Source: Actinomycetospora chibensis (GTDB lineage: Bacteria > Actinomycetota > Actinomycetes > Mycobacteriales > Pseudonocardiaceae). From it: a stretch of 64,000 nucleotides of DNA. Below are positions 17,476 to 26,170 of this stretch, piece by piece (the first letter of the stretch is position 1; the number at the start of each line of letters is the position of its first letter). The stretch covers positions 1 through 64,000 of the forward strand of contig NZ_JAQZAM010000020.1 in NCBI RefSeq assembly GCF_028737215.1. Reading direction: 5' to 3'. The position numbers and the translations under genes are program-made. The notes beneath the pieces are model-generated. The model saw nothing but the letters and a program-made list of their open reading frames with translations. It ran no database searches and was not told the DNA's origin.

Positions 17476-20400
17476 CTAGTCGGCCAGGGCCTCGGCGATG
17501 AGCGCCTTCTGCTCCACCTCGTGCACCTTGGCGACGCCGGCGGCCGGGGCCGCCATGCGGCGGCGGGACACGCGCGTGAGGTGGGGCAGGCGGCCGTTCA
17601 TGCGCTCCGGCAGCCACAGACCCAGGAACGGCCAGGCACCCTGGTTGGCCGGCTCCTCCTGCACCCAGCGGATGTCGCCCGCGTTCGGGTAGCGGTCGAG
17701 GACGGCCGTGAGCTCCTCGGTGGCCAGCGGGTAGAGCTGCTCCATCCGCACGATCGCGATGTCGTTCGCGCGGCCCGCCTTCTCCCGGGCGGCGACCAGC
17801 TCGTAGTAGATCTTGCCGGCGCACAGCAGGACGCGCGAGACGCCGTCGGTGTCGCCGCTCGCGAAGGCGGGGTCGTCCAGGATCGGCCGGTAGCCGCCGC
17901 TGGTGAAGTCCTCCACCGGGCTGACGGCCGCCTTGTTGCGCAGCATCGACTTCGGGGTGAAGACCACCAGTGGGCGGCGCACGCCGTCGGAGGCGTGGCG
18001 GCGCAGCAGGTGGAAGTAGTTCGACGGGCTGGACGGCACCGCGACGGTCATCGACCCCTCGGCGCACAGCGTCAGGAACCGCTCGATGCGCCCCGAGGTG
18101 TGGTCCGGCCCCTGGCCCTCGTGACCGTGCGGCAGGAGCAGCACGACGTCCGACGTCTGGCCCCACTTGGCCTCACCGGACGAGATGAACTCGTCGATGA
18201 TCGACTGCGCGCCGTTGACGAAGTCGCCGAACTGGGCCTCCCACAGCACCAGCGCGTTGTGGTTCGCCACCGAGTAGCCGTACTCGAAGCCGACCGCGGC
18301 GAACTCCGAGAGCGCCGAGTCGTAGGGCATGAACTTGCCCTGGTCGGCGGTGAGGTTCCGCAGCGGGACGTACTCCTCGCCGTTGTGCCGGTCGATGATC
18401 ACTGAGTGGCGCTGCACGAACGTGCCGCGCCGCGAGTCCTGGCCCGACAGACGCACGAGCTTGCCGTCGATGAGCAACGAGCCCCAGGCGAGCAGCTCGG
18501 CGTACGCCCAGTCGATGCCCTCCTCGGTGTCCGTCGCCGCGGCCTTGCCGCGGCGCTCGAGGACGGGCTTGACGCGTGGGTGCACCGCGAAGCCCTCGGG
18601 CAGCTCGGTGTGCGCGCGGGCGATCCGCTGGATCACCTCGAGCGGCACCGCGGTCTGCAGGGAGTTGGGGACGGCCTGCTCCCACTCGACCGACGGGCTG
18701 GGCTCCGGGTCGGCCTTCTCCAGCTCGCGGACCTCGTTGAACACGTGCTCGAGCTGGCTGCCGTAGTCGCGCAGCGCGTGCTCGGCCTCGTCCAGCGAGA
18801 TGTCGCCGCGGCCGATGAGCGACTCGGTGTAGGTCTTGCGCACCGAGCGCTTGGCGTCGATGACGTCGTACATCTCCGGCTGGGTCATCGAGGGGTCGTC
18901 GCCCTCGTTGTGGCCCCGGCGCCGGTAGCAGATCATGTCGATCACGACGTCGGAGTTCCAGCGCTCGCGGAACTCGACGGCGAGGCGCGCCACCCAGACG
19001 CAGGCCTCGGGGTCGTCGCCGTTCACGTGGAAGACCGGTGCGTCGATCATCTTCGCCACGTCGGTGCAGTAGTGCGTCGAACGCGTGTGCTCGGGCGCCG
19101 TGGTGAAGCCGACCTGGTTGTTGACGATCACGTGCACCGTGCCGCCGGTGCGGTAGCCGCGCAGCAGCGCGAGGTTGAGCGTCTCGGCGACCACGCCCTG
19201 GCCGGCGAAGGCGGCGTCGCCGTGCAGGGCGACCGGCAGGACGGTGAAGCCCTCGGGCCCCTTGTCGAGCACGTCCTGCTTCGCCCGCACGATGCCCTGC
19301 ATGACGGGGTCGACGGCCTCGAGGTGCGACGGGTTCGACGTCAGCGACACCGTCGTCTCGCCGTCGCCGAACATCCGGAAGAACTTGCCCTCGGCGCCGA
19401 GGTGGTACTTCACGTCGCCGGAGCCGTGGGCCTGGCCCGGGTCGAGGTTGCCCTCGAACTCGCGGAAGATCTGCGACACCGGCTTGCCGACGATGTTCGC
19501 CAGCACGTTGAGCCGCCCGCGGTGGGGCATGCCGACGACGACCTCGTCCATCTCGTGCGCCGCGGCCGTGTCGAGCACGGCGTCGAGCAGCGGGATCACC
19601 GTCTCGGCGCCCTCGAGCGAGAAGCGCTTCTGCCCGACGTACTTGGTCTGCAGGAACGCCTCGAACGCCTCGGCGGCGTTGAGCTTCGAGAGGATGTACT
19701 TCTGCTCGGCGACCGGCACCTTCTCGTGCGGGCGCTCGATGCGCTCCTGGAGCCAGTCGCGCTTCTCGGGGTCGAGGATGTGCATGTACTCGATGCCGAT
19801 GGTGCGGCAGTACGAGTCACGCAGGACCCCGAGCACGTCGCGCAGCTTCAGGCAGTCGCGCCCGGCGAAGCCGTCGACGGGGAACTCGCGGTCGAGGTCC
19901 CACAGCGTGAGCCCGTGCGACGCGATGTCGAGGTCGGGGTGCTTGCGCTGCGGGTGCGACAGCGGGTCGGTGTCGGCCATGAGGTGGCCGCGCGTCCGGT
20001 ACGCGTCGATCAGCTCGATGATCCGCGCGGTGCGGTCGATCTGCGACGACGGCAGGTCCTGACGCCAGCGGATCGGCTCGTAGGGGATCCGCAGCGACGC
20101 GAAGATGTCGTCGTAGAAGCCGTCCTCGCCGAGCACGAGGTGGTGGATGCGCCGCAGGAAATCGCCGGACTCGGCGCCCTGGATGATCCGGTGGTCGTAC
20201 GTGGACGTCAGCGTGATGATCTTGCTGATGCCCATGTCGGCGAGCTTCTCCTCGCTCGCCCCCTGGAACTCGGCGGGGTACTCCATCGCGCCGACGCCGA
20301 CGATCGTGCCCTGGCCGACGGTGAGGCGCGGCACCGAGTGGTTGGTGCCGATCGTGCCCGGGTTGGTCAGGCTGATCGTGACCCCGGAGAAGTCCTCGCC

Positions 20401-21330
20401 GGTCAGCGCGTTGTTGCGCGCCTTGCGCACCATCTCCTCGTAGGAGGCCCAGAACTGCGCGAAGCTCATGTTCTCGGTGCCCTTGAGGGCGACGACGACG
20501 AGCGTGCGCGAGCCGTCCTTGCCCGGCAGGTCCATCGCCAGGCCGAGGTTGACGTGCCCCGGGTCGACGACGGCGGGCTTGCCCTTGTCGTCCTCCCCGT
20601 AGTGCCGGTTCATGTTCGGGAAGTCCGCGAGGGCGCGGACCATCGCGTACCCGAGCAGGTGGGTGAACGAGACCTTCCCGCCGCGCGAGCGCCGCAGGTG
20701 GTTGTTGATGACGATGCGGTTGTCGGCCAGCAGCTTGGCCGGCACCGCCCGCACGCTCGTCGCGGTGGGCAGCTGCAGCGACGCGGTCATGTTCTTCGCG
20801 ATCGCGTTCGCGGCGCCGCGCAGCGGCTTCGTCGTCTGGTCGGCGTCGGTGCCCGCGCCGGGCTGGGCGGCCTTGGCGGGGCTCGTGGTGCCGGCCGGCG
20901 GCTTGCTCGGGGTCTCGCCGCTGCGCGAGGAGGTCGTGCGCGCGCCGTCGGTCGACGGCGCGGACGGCGAGCCGGTGCCGGTGGTGCTGCCGGCGGGGGC
21001 GCTGCCGTTGGCCGACGAGCGGGGGGCGTCCTGGGAGGACGACGCGCTGCTCGTGGATCCCTGCCCGTTGCCGCCGCCGGAGGGGGCGGACGCGGGGGCG
21101 GCCGTCGCGCCGTCGCCGGCCGGCGCCGTGTCGGCGTGGTCGGTCTGCTGGTCGGCGTCGCCGGGCTGCTGCTCGGCACCGTCGGACTGGCTGTCGGCAG
21201 GGGCGTAGTCGGCGAAGAACTCGTGCCACGCCTTGTCGACCGAGGAGGGGTCGGCGAGGTAGCGCTGGTACATCTCGTCGACCAGCCACTCGTTGGGTCC
21301 GAACTGGGCGGTCGGGCTACTACTCGACAC
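17476..21330 (-). CDS. kgd: Multifunctional 2-oxoglutarate decarboxylase/dehydrogenase E1-E2 fusion
   Basis: A 1284-residue TCA-cycle enzyme of the actinobacterial Kgd/OdhA type. It has a short N-terminal helix region ([16 protein letters not shown]), a Pro/Ala/Ser/Gly-rich linker to about residue 150, and an E2-like succinyltransferase domain with DHRIIQG near residue 377. A complete thiamine-diphosphate E1 follows ([10 protein letters not shown] near 705, then NNQVGFTT). It decarboxylates 2-oxoglutarate and works with E2/E3 partners to give succinyl-CoA; carboligase activity is known in relatives. In mycobacteria GarA inhibits it. GTG 21330 ([11 protein letters not shown]) is the family start. 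Confidence 0.95.
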   Translation of the reverse strand: MSSSSPTAQFGPNEWLVDEMYQRYLADPSSVDKAWHEFFADYAPADSQSDGAEQQPGDADQQTDHADTAPAGDGATAAPASAPSGGGNGQGSTSSASSSQDAPRSSANGSAPAGSTTGTGSPSAPSTDGARTTSSRSGETPSKPPAGTTSPAKAAQPGAGTDADQTTKPLRGAANAIAKNMTASLQLPTATSVRAVPAKLLADNRIVINNHLRRSRGGKVSFTHLLGYAMVRALADFPNMNRHYGEDDKGKPAVVDPGHVNLGLAMDLPGKDGSRTLVVVALKGTENMSFAQFWASYEEMVRKARNNALTGEDFSGVTISLTNPGTIGTNHSVPRLTVGQGTIVGVGAMEYPAEFQGASEEKLADMGISKIITLTSTYDHRIIQGAESGDFLRRIHHLVLGEDGFYDDIFASLRIPYEPIRWRQDLPSSQIDRTARIIELIDAYRTRGHLMADTDPLSHPQRKHPDLDIASHGLTLWDLDREFPVDGFAGRDCLKLRDVLGVLRDSYCRTIGIEYMHILDPEKRDWLQERIERPHEKVPVAEQKYILSKLNAAEAFEAFLQTKYVGQKRFSLEGAETVIPLLDAVLDTAAAHEMDEVVVGMPHRGRLNVLANIVGKPVSQIFREFEGNLDPGQAHGSGDVKYHLGAEGKFFRMFGDGETTVSLTSNPSHLEAVDPVMQGIVRAKQDVLDKGPEGFTVLPVALHGDAAFAGQGVVAETLNLALLRGYRTGGTVHVIVNNQVGFTTAPEHTRSTHYCTDVAKMIDAPVFHVNGDDPEACVWVARLAVEFRERWNSDVVIDMICYRRRGHNEGDDPSMTQPEMYDVIDAKRSVRKTYTESLIGRGDISLDEAEHALRDYGSQLEHVFNEVRELEKADPEPSPSVEWEQAVPNSLQTAVPLEVIQRIARAHTELPEGFAVHPRVKPVLERRGKAAATDTEEGIDWAYAELLAWGSLLIDGKLVRLSGQDSRRGTFVQRHSVIIDRHNGEEYVPLRNLTADQGKFMPYDSALSEFAAVGFEYGYSVANHNALVLWEAQFGDFVNGAQSIIDEFISSGEAKWGQTSDVVLLLPHGHEGQGPDHTSGRIERFLTLCAEGSMTVAVPSSPSNYFHLLRRHASDGVRRPLVVFTPKSMLRNKAAVSPVEDFTSGGYRPILDDPAFASGDTDGVSRVLLCAGKIYYELVAAREKAGRANDIAIVRMEQLYPLATEELTAVLDRYPNAGDIRWVQEEPANQGAWPFLGLWLPERMNGRLPHLTRVSRRRMAAPAAGVAKVHEVEQKALIAEALAD

Positions 21331-21519
21331 GACTCGAAATCGCCTCAATCAGTCATCGCGCTGGCGTCGGAAGCGTGTCCAGATTAGCGCTTGACACCGC
21401 CCGGGGTGGGGCCCCTGTCGCACACTGCACCGGTCCACACGACCGTTGCTCCACCTGCGCGGGGCGCGAGGGCGTCCTCGCACCGGGCTGGCCACGGAGT
21501 TCCCGGTCGGGGTTCCCGG

Positions 21520-22233
21520 TCAGGCGAAGCGCGAACGCAGCACCTCGTCGCCCTCGGCGTCGGTGACGACGAAGCCGCCGGCCTGGTCCCGGAGCACCGA
21601 GGAGTTGAGCCGGCACACCATCTCGGCCGGGCCCGTGCCGCGGAACGCGCCCGCCGGGACCGGGCGTCCGGCGCGGTCGAGGACGGTGACGTCGTACGTC
21701 TGCCCCTCGGCGAAGCCCGACGCCGTGAGCACCATCTCGACGCCCCAGGTGTGGTCGATCGTGCCCGCGGTGGCCCGGACCGCGGGGTCGAGGGACTGCA
21801 CCGCGACCGGATCGACGGGCGGCTCGCCCGCGGCCCCGACCGCGAGCCCGATCCCCACGCCGGCGAGCCCGACCACCGCCGCGGTGGCGGCCGTGGCGAG
21901 CAGGGACGCGACCCGGCGCCGGGGCCGGGGTGCCTCCCGCGGCTCGTCCTCCGCATCCTCCGCATCCTCCGCGCCGAGACGGTCGAGGACCGCCGCGAAG
22001 CCGTCGGGGGACGGTGGGGTCCCGGTCGCGATCCCGGCGGTCCCTGCGGCGTCCGGGTCGACGTGCCGCAGCGGCCCGGCGAGCGGCAGCAGCTCGGCGA
22101 GCTCGGCACGGCACGACGCGCAGGTGCGCAGGTGGGCCTCGACCTCGGCGCGCTCCCCGTCGTCGAGCGCCCCGAGCGCGTGGGCGCCGAGCTGCTCGCG
22201 CAGCCGCTCGTGGCCGTCGGGCGTCGTGGTCAC
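21520..22233 (-). CDS. Membrane anti-sigma factor (RskA-like)
   Basis: A 237-residue protein with an N-terminal zinc-finger anti-sigma domain (H34-x3-C38-x2-C41 in HLRTCASC), an acidic linker, one membrane helix at about 112-136, and an extracytoplasmic beta-rich domain of about 100 residues. It would hold the ECF sigma factor at the membrane and release it after proteolysis. Its GTG start overlaps the sigma stop (GTGA), so the pair is translationally coupled. Confidence 0.88.
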   Translation of the reverse strand: MTTTPDGHERLREQLGAHALGALDDGERAEVEAHLRTCASCRAELAELLPLAGPLRHVDPDAAGTAGIATGTPPSPDGFAAVLDRLGAEDAEDAEDEPREAPRPRRRVASLLATAATAAVVGLAGVGIGLAVGAAGEPPVDPVAVQSLDPAVRATAGTIDHTWGVEMVLTASGFAEGQTYDVTVLDRAGRPVPAGAFRGTGPAEMVCRLNSSVLRDQAGGFVVTDAEGDEVLRSRFA

Positions 22234-22745
22234 AGCGGGACTCCCATGTCGTCCATGATCTGCCGCAGGTTCTTCAGGCCGTAGAAGACCCGGCTGCGCA
22301 GCGTGCCGATCGGGACACCCTGCTCCTCGGCCACCTCGGCGTAGGGGCGGCCGCGCACCGAGGTCTCGACGATGGCGCTGCGCTGGTCGTCGCTGAAGTC
22401 GTCCCGGCCCGCGCGCCCGGGCCGGTCCGACACCAGCGACAGGTCGGCGGGGGCGGTCGGGGTGCCCGGGCGGCTCCGGGCGTGGCGGACGTGGTCGATC
22501 ACCGCGTTCCGGGCGATGGTGAACAGCCACACCCGCAGGCTCGCGACCGTCGCGTCGTAGCGGTCGGCGTGGCGCCAGGCCCGCACGAACACCTCCTGCA
22601 CCACGTCCGACGCGGCACCCGGGTCGCGCAGCTGCCGCAGCGCGAAGCGCTCGAGCTCGCCGGCGTGGGCGCGGTAGGCGGCCTCGAGGTCCTCGGTCCG
22701 GCGCAGGTCCACCGGCGCGTGCGCGGTCCCAGCGGCCTCGCTCAC
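22230..22745 (-). CDS. ECF RNA polymerase sigma factor
   Basis: A 171-residue ECF sigma factor. Region 2 is at about 20-90 (DVVQEVFVRAWRHADRYD, LRVWLFTIARNAVIDHVR) and region 4 at about 115-165 (PYAEVAEEQGVPIGTLRSRVFYGLKNLR). It resembles the SigK/ECF19 type paired with RskA-like anti-sigma factors. I chose GTG 22745, the first start compatible with region 2. It is divergent from the CHRD/sortase genes, which may be targets; no convincing ECF promoter could be fixed. Confidence 0.9.
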   Translation of the reverse strand: MSEAAGTAHAPVDLRRTEDLEAAYRAHAGELERFALRQLRDPGAASDVVQEVFVRAWRHADRYDATVASLRVWLFTIARNAVIDHVRHARSRPGTPTAPADLSLVSDRPGRAGRDDFSDDQRSAIVETSVRGRPYAEVAEEQGVPIGTLRSRVFYGLKNLRQIMDDMGVPL

Positions 22746-23004
22746 CCGGCTCCCCCTGCGCAGTGCGACGTCCGGAGCATCGTGATCGCCCGGGTGTGAC
22801 CGCGTCGTGATGCGTGCCCGCGACGGGACGGCACGGAGCGGAACGGCACGGGTCACTCCCGTCGGTACGGGTCGCCGGCCGGGGGCGTTCACCGACATCG
22901 GGAGGAACTCGGGAGAAATCGCGGCGGACCGTGGTGAACGCGGCCGCCGAGGGCTCCGTAGAGACGGGCGATCCGGACATCCCGCCCGTTCCCAGGAGGC
23001 CCTC

Positions 23005-23712
23005 GTGCACCGTGCACTCCCGAAGCTCGCCGCCCTGTCCGTGCTGACCGCGGGCGCGGTCCTCTTCTCGGGAGGCACCGCGCTCGCGGACACCCCGGTC
23101 GACGAGCCCGACAGCTTCACGAGCATGTTCACCGTGATGGCGACCCCCGACACGGTCATCGGGACCAACGGCCAGCCCGCACCCGGCCAGCCGGGCGCGA
23201 CCGGCACGTTCAACTACCGCATCAACTCGGACGAGAACGTCATCTGCTATGACCTCACGCTCACCGGCGTCACCGGCGAGTACCAGAGCCCGGCGCGGAC
23301 GGCGACGCACATCCACGAGGCCGCCGAGGGTGCCGCGGGCCCGCCGCGCATCGCCTTCCCGAACCCCGAGGGCGACGGTGACACCCGCACCAGCTCCGGC
23401 TGCCTGGAGGGCCCGTTCACCACCGGGGTGATGGCGAACGGCCAGGACACGGGCACCGGCTTCTCGGTCCGCGAGATCGAGGAGAACCCCTCCGCCTTCT
23501 TCGGTGACACCCACACCGCCGAGTACTCGGCGGGCGCCGTGCGCGGTCAGCTGATGGCGGTGCCGATGGGTGGCGTCGAGACCGGCGGGGGCGCCACCGC
23601 AGGCGCCACGGGAGCCGGCGACGTCGCACCGGCCGCGCTCGGTGCGGGTGCCCTCGTCGCGGCCGCCGCGGCCGGGGCCGTCGCCTCTCGCCGACGTGGC
23701 ACCAGCTCCTGA
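23005..23712 (+). CDS. Secreted CHRD-domain protein with GGVETGGG sorting signal
   Basis: A 235-residue exported protein. A signal peptide of about 28 residues ends at ALA, and a CHRD-like beta domain follows (YDLTLTGVTG, THIHEAAEGAAGPP, AVRGQLMA). The C terminus has a sorting-signal layout: PMGGVETGGG, an Ala/Gly-rich helix, then SRRRG. CHRD domains were first seen in chordin; the bacterial role is unknown. A strong ribosome site (CAGGAGG) precedes GTG 23005. The sortase gene starts three bases after its stop, so this is probably the substrate of that sortase, covalently attached to the cell surface. Confidence 0.85.
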   Translation: MHRALPKLAALSVLTAGAVLFSGGTALADTPVDEPDSFTSMFTVMATPDTVIGTNGQPAPGQPGATGTFNYRINSDENVICYDLTLTGVTGEYQSPARTATHIHEAAEGAAGPPRIAFPNPEGDGDTRTSSGCLEGPFTTGVMANGQDTGTGFSVREIEENPSAFFGDTHTAEYSAGAVRGQLMAVPMGGVETGGGATAGATGAGDVAPAALGAGALVAAAAAGAVASRRRGTSS

Positions 23713-23714
23713 CG

Positions 23715-24326
23715 ATGCGTCTCGCCGCGCTCGTCCTCGGGGTCGTCCTGCTGCTCGCCGGGTGTGCGGGCGGCGGGGCGGTCCCGGGGGCGGCGTCCGC
23801 CCCGCCGCAGGTCACGACCACGGATCGGGCCCTGCCCGGAGCGGTCGTGCCGATCTCGGTGCGGGTGCCGGCCATCGACGTCGACGAGCCGGCGCTCGTC
23901 GGGCTCGGCGTCGCCCCGGACGGGACCGCCGAGGTCCCGCAGGACTTCGGGCGCGTCGGCTGGTTCGACCGCACGCTCGCGGCGCAGCGCGCCGGGGCGG
24001 CGCCTGCCGAGGTCCCGGTCCCGGCGGGCCGCGGACCGACCGTGCTGCTCGGGCACGTCGACTCCCGCGCCGGCCCCGCGGTGTTCTTCCGCCTGCGCGA
24101 CCTGCGCCCCGGGGACGTCGTCGAGGTCGGCCGGTCGGACGAATCGGTGGCGCGCTACGGCGTCGAGCGCATCGAGCAGGTGGCCAAGGACGCGTTCCCG
24201 ACCTTCGCGGTGTTCGGGGCGACCGCCACCGACGTCCTGCGGCTGGTGACCTGCGCCGGCGACTTCGCCCGCGGCGCCCGCAGCTACACCGACAACCTCG
24301 TGGTGCACGCCGTGCGACTCACGTGA
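23715..24326 (+). CDS. Class F-like sortase with lipobox signal
   Basis: A 203-residue transpeptidase of the sortase superfamily. The catalytic residues are H114 (LLGHVDS), C180 (LRLVTCAGDF) and R189 (GARSYTDN). The N terminus is a hydrophobic segment ending in LLLAGC with Cys17, a good lipobox, so it may be lipid-anchored rather than held by a transmembrane helix. It forms an operon with the preceding CHRD protein. It overlaps the convergent second sortase by eight bases. It would cleave the GGVETGGG-type signal and join the product to peptidoglycan. Class F is judged from length and motifs. Confidence 0.85.
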   Translation: MRLAALVLGVVLLLAGCAGGGAVPGAASAPPQVTTTDRALPGAVVPISVRVPAIDVDEPALVGLGVAPDGTAEVPQDFGRVGWFDRTLAAQRAGAAPAEVPVPAGRGPTVLLGHVDSRAGPAVFFRLRDLRPGDVVEVGRSDESVARYGVERIEQVAKDAFPTFAVFGATATDVLRLVTCAGDFARGARSYTDNLVVHAVRLT

Positions 24327-24978
24327 CGAGCCGGGCGAAGACGACGGTGTTGTCGCGGTAGGAGCGCGCGGCGTCGTCGAAGTCGCCGCCGCAGGTGATG
24401 AGGCGCAGCTCGGGGCCCGCGGTGTCGCCGTAGACCGCGAGGCTCGGGAACTCGTCCTTCGGGTAGGAGCGGACGGCGTCGACCGCAAAGGTGCGCGCCG
24501 ACCGGTCCGCCGACGTGACGGTGATCCGGTCGCCGGGACGCAGCCGCCCGAGGTCGTAGAACACCGACGGGCCGTTCGCGGCCGAGTCGACGTGCCCGAG
24601 GATGACCGACGGCCCGACCCGACCGGGCGTCGGCGAGCCGCGGTACCAGGCGGCGTGGTCGTAGGCCGGGCCCGGCATCGGCACCTCGAGGGTGCCGTCG
24701 GGCCGGAGCCCGACCGAGTCCACCGGTGACGAGACGTCGATCGCGGGGATGGCGATCTCGGCCGGGGGAGACCCGGTGGCGGGTTGCTGGCGGGGTCCCG
24801 CGGCGGCCGGTGGGGTCGTGGGCGGCGGGTCCGCGGCGACGGCGGCGGCCGGGGCGGGCGGGGCGGGCGGGTTGGCCCCCAGCAGCCCGGCGCCGCCCAG
24901 CACGAGCCCGAGCACCGCGAGCGCTCCGGCGACCACCAGCAGCACCCGGCGACGGGTCGGTGCGGTGGGCTCGGTCAT
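24319..24978 (-). CDS. Class F-like sortase, membrane-anchored
   Basis: A 219-residue sortase with an N-terminal membrane helix (RVLLVVAGALAVLGLVLGGAG) and a Pro/Ala-rich linker to about residue 72. The catalytic domain has H129 (ILGHVDS), C196 (LRLITCGGDF) and R205 (AARSYRDN). It lies downstream of the secreted protein gene at 25145-25936 on the same strand and is separated from it by a perfect hairpin and tandem repeats. That makes a second substrate-sortase pair facing the first. Confidence 0.88.
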   Translation of the reverse strand: MTEPTAPTRRRVLLVVAGALAVLGLVLGGAGLLGANPPAPPAPAAAVAADPPPTTPPAAAGPRQQPATGSPPAEIAIPAIDVSSPVDSVGLRPDGTLEVPMPGPAYDHAAWYRGSPTPGRVGPSVILGHVDSAANGPSVFYDLGRLRPGDRITVTSADRSARTFAVDAVRSYPKDEFPSLAVYGDTAGPELRLITCGGDFDDAARSYRDNTVVFARLVT

Positions 24979-25003
24979 CGCATGCTCCCGGTGGTCGACG
25001 ACA

Positions 25004-25044
25004 ACTGGCTGGTATCGCTCGCTGCGCGAGCGATACCAGCCAGT
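25004..25044. terminator. Perfect 19-bp hairpin between surface protein and sortase genes
   Basis: ACTGGCTGGTATCGCTCGC at 25004-25022 is followed by TGC and then its exact complement at 25026-25044. On the minus strand it lies after the surface-protein gene and 26 bases before the sortase start. It could terminate most transcripts or stabilise the upstream message, so that substrate exceeds sortase. Confidence 0.6.
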
Positions 25045-25060
25045 AACCGATCAGTGGGTC

Positions 25061-25150
25061 GGTGCAGGATCAGTCGGTGCAGGATCAGTCAGGGCAGGAT
25101 CAATCAGGGCAGGATCAATCAGGGCAGGATCAGTCAGGGCACGGTCAGTG
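25061..25150. repeat. Six tandem 15-bp units
   Basis: Six consecutive 15-base units of the form RGKGCAGGATCARTC (25061-25075, 25076-25090, 25091-25105, 25106-25120, 25121-25135, 25136-25150). The middle ones are nearly identical. The last unit overlaps the stop codon of the surface-protein gene (25145-25147). The period suits a short direct-repeat expansion. Confidence 0.85.
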
Positions 25151-25936
25151 CCGGGCGCCCGCGCGGCGCCGGGCGGCGATGCCCACGCCACCCGCGGCGA
25201 CCAGGGCGACGACGCCCGCGGTCAGCAGGACGGGGGACGGTCCGCTGGTGGAGCCGCCGCCGGTCTCGACGCCGCCCGCCGGCATGGCCGGCATCTGGCC
25301 GGGCAGGTTGACGACGATGGTGGCGACGCCGATGGTCAGCCCGCCCTGGATCGCGTCGGTGCCGAACGCCTGGTTGAGCGCGGTCGCGGCGGTCTGCGAG
25401 AGCCGCACCGTGGTGCCGGTCAGAGTGGCCGTGCCGGCCGCGGCGTCGGTCGAGATGGGCTGCAGGGTCGAGCCGTCGAGGTCGAACAGCACCGCCGACT
25501 CGGCGATGGTCTGCCCGCCCGCGCTGACCTTGCCGCTCAGCGTCGCGGGGTTGCCCGGGTCGATGACGAAGTCGGTCAGCTCGACCTTGGTCTCACCCTT
25601 GGTCAGGCTCAGGCCGCTGCCGTCGTGCTCGATGCGGCCCTGGACGTAGGGGTTGACGGTGCCGGGCTCGTACACGGTGACGTTGCCCCCGGTGATCGGG
25701 AACTTGACGCTGCCGTCGGCGAGCGTGGCGTCGCCGATCGTGCCGGGGGTGACCTCGAGCTGGGTCAGGGCGTCGGTGAAGCCCGGGTCGAGCCGGACCG
25801 ACGACGACTGGCCGGTCAGGTCGGGGATGGTGGCGACCGGGTCGGCGGCAGCCGCGGTACCGGCGGTGAGCCCGGCCAGCGCCAGGGCCGACACACCGCT
25901 GACGAGCAGGGTGGCGAACGTACGACGAAGGGTCAC
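25145..25936 (-). CDS. Secreted surface protein with GGVETGGG sorting signal
   Basis: A 263-residue exported protein with a signal peptide of about 34 residues (AALAGLTAGTAAA-type end). A beta-rich body contains the repeated style GNVTVYEPGTVNPYVQGRI and GTATLTGTTVRLSQTAATAL. The C-terminal sorting layout is AMPAGGVETGGGS, a hydrophobic helix and RRRAGARH. The body loosely resembles HtaA-type domains of haem-related actinobacterial surface proteins, but I cannot assign it. GTG 25936 follows GGAAGG. It pairs with the sortase gene downstream. The GGVETGGG block is shared with the CHRD protein. Confidence 0.8.
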   Translation of the reverse strand: MTLRRTFATLLVSGVSALALAGLTAGTAAAADPVATIPDLTGQSSSVRLDPGFTDALTQLEVTPGTIGDATLADGSVKFPITGGNVTVYEPGTVNPYVQGRIEHDGSGLSLTKGETKVELTDFVIDPGNPATLSGKVSAGGQTIAESAVLFDLDGSTLQPISTDAAAGTATLTGTTVRLSQTAATALNQAFGTDAIQGGLTIGVATIVVNLPGQMPAMPAGGVETGGGSTSGPSPVLLTAGVVALVAAGGVGIAARRRAGARH

Positions 25937-26170
25937 GAGAAGGCCTTCCGGAGGCGAGATCAGCGTCGGTGCTGAGCTGACGCCTCTCCTCCGCGCCCCA
26001 CGGCCGCCCGGTTCGGAAATGGTCGGATTCGACGAGAAACCGAACGGATCCGGCCGCCGGGACGAATGGTGTCGGCCGATTCCCGGATTTCGTTCGCCGG
26101 ACAATTCCTGACGCCGTCCGGGCTGGTCAGGGCACGGACCGCGCCGCGGTCGATCCCCTCCGGGAACGGA

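Noticed and set aside
18406..21387. A 993-codon plus-strand frame opposite kgd
   Set aside because: Antisense shadow of kgd with low-complexity Val/Arg/Leu/Gly composition and no ribosome site or family motif.
22840..22863. Possible ECF promoter GGAAC...CGTC upstream of the CHRD gene
   Set aside because: The spacer is 15 bases, shorter than the usual 16-17, and the distance to the gene is long.
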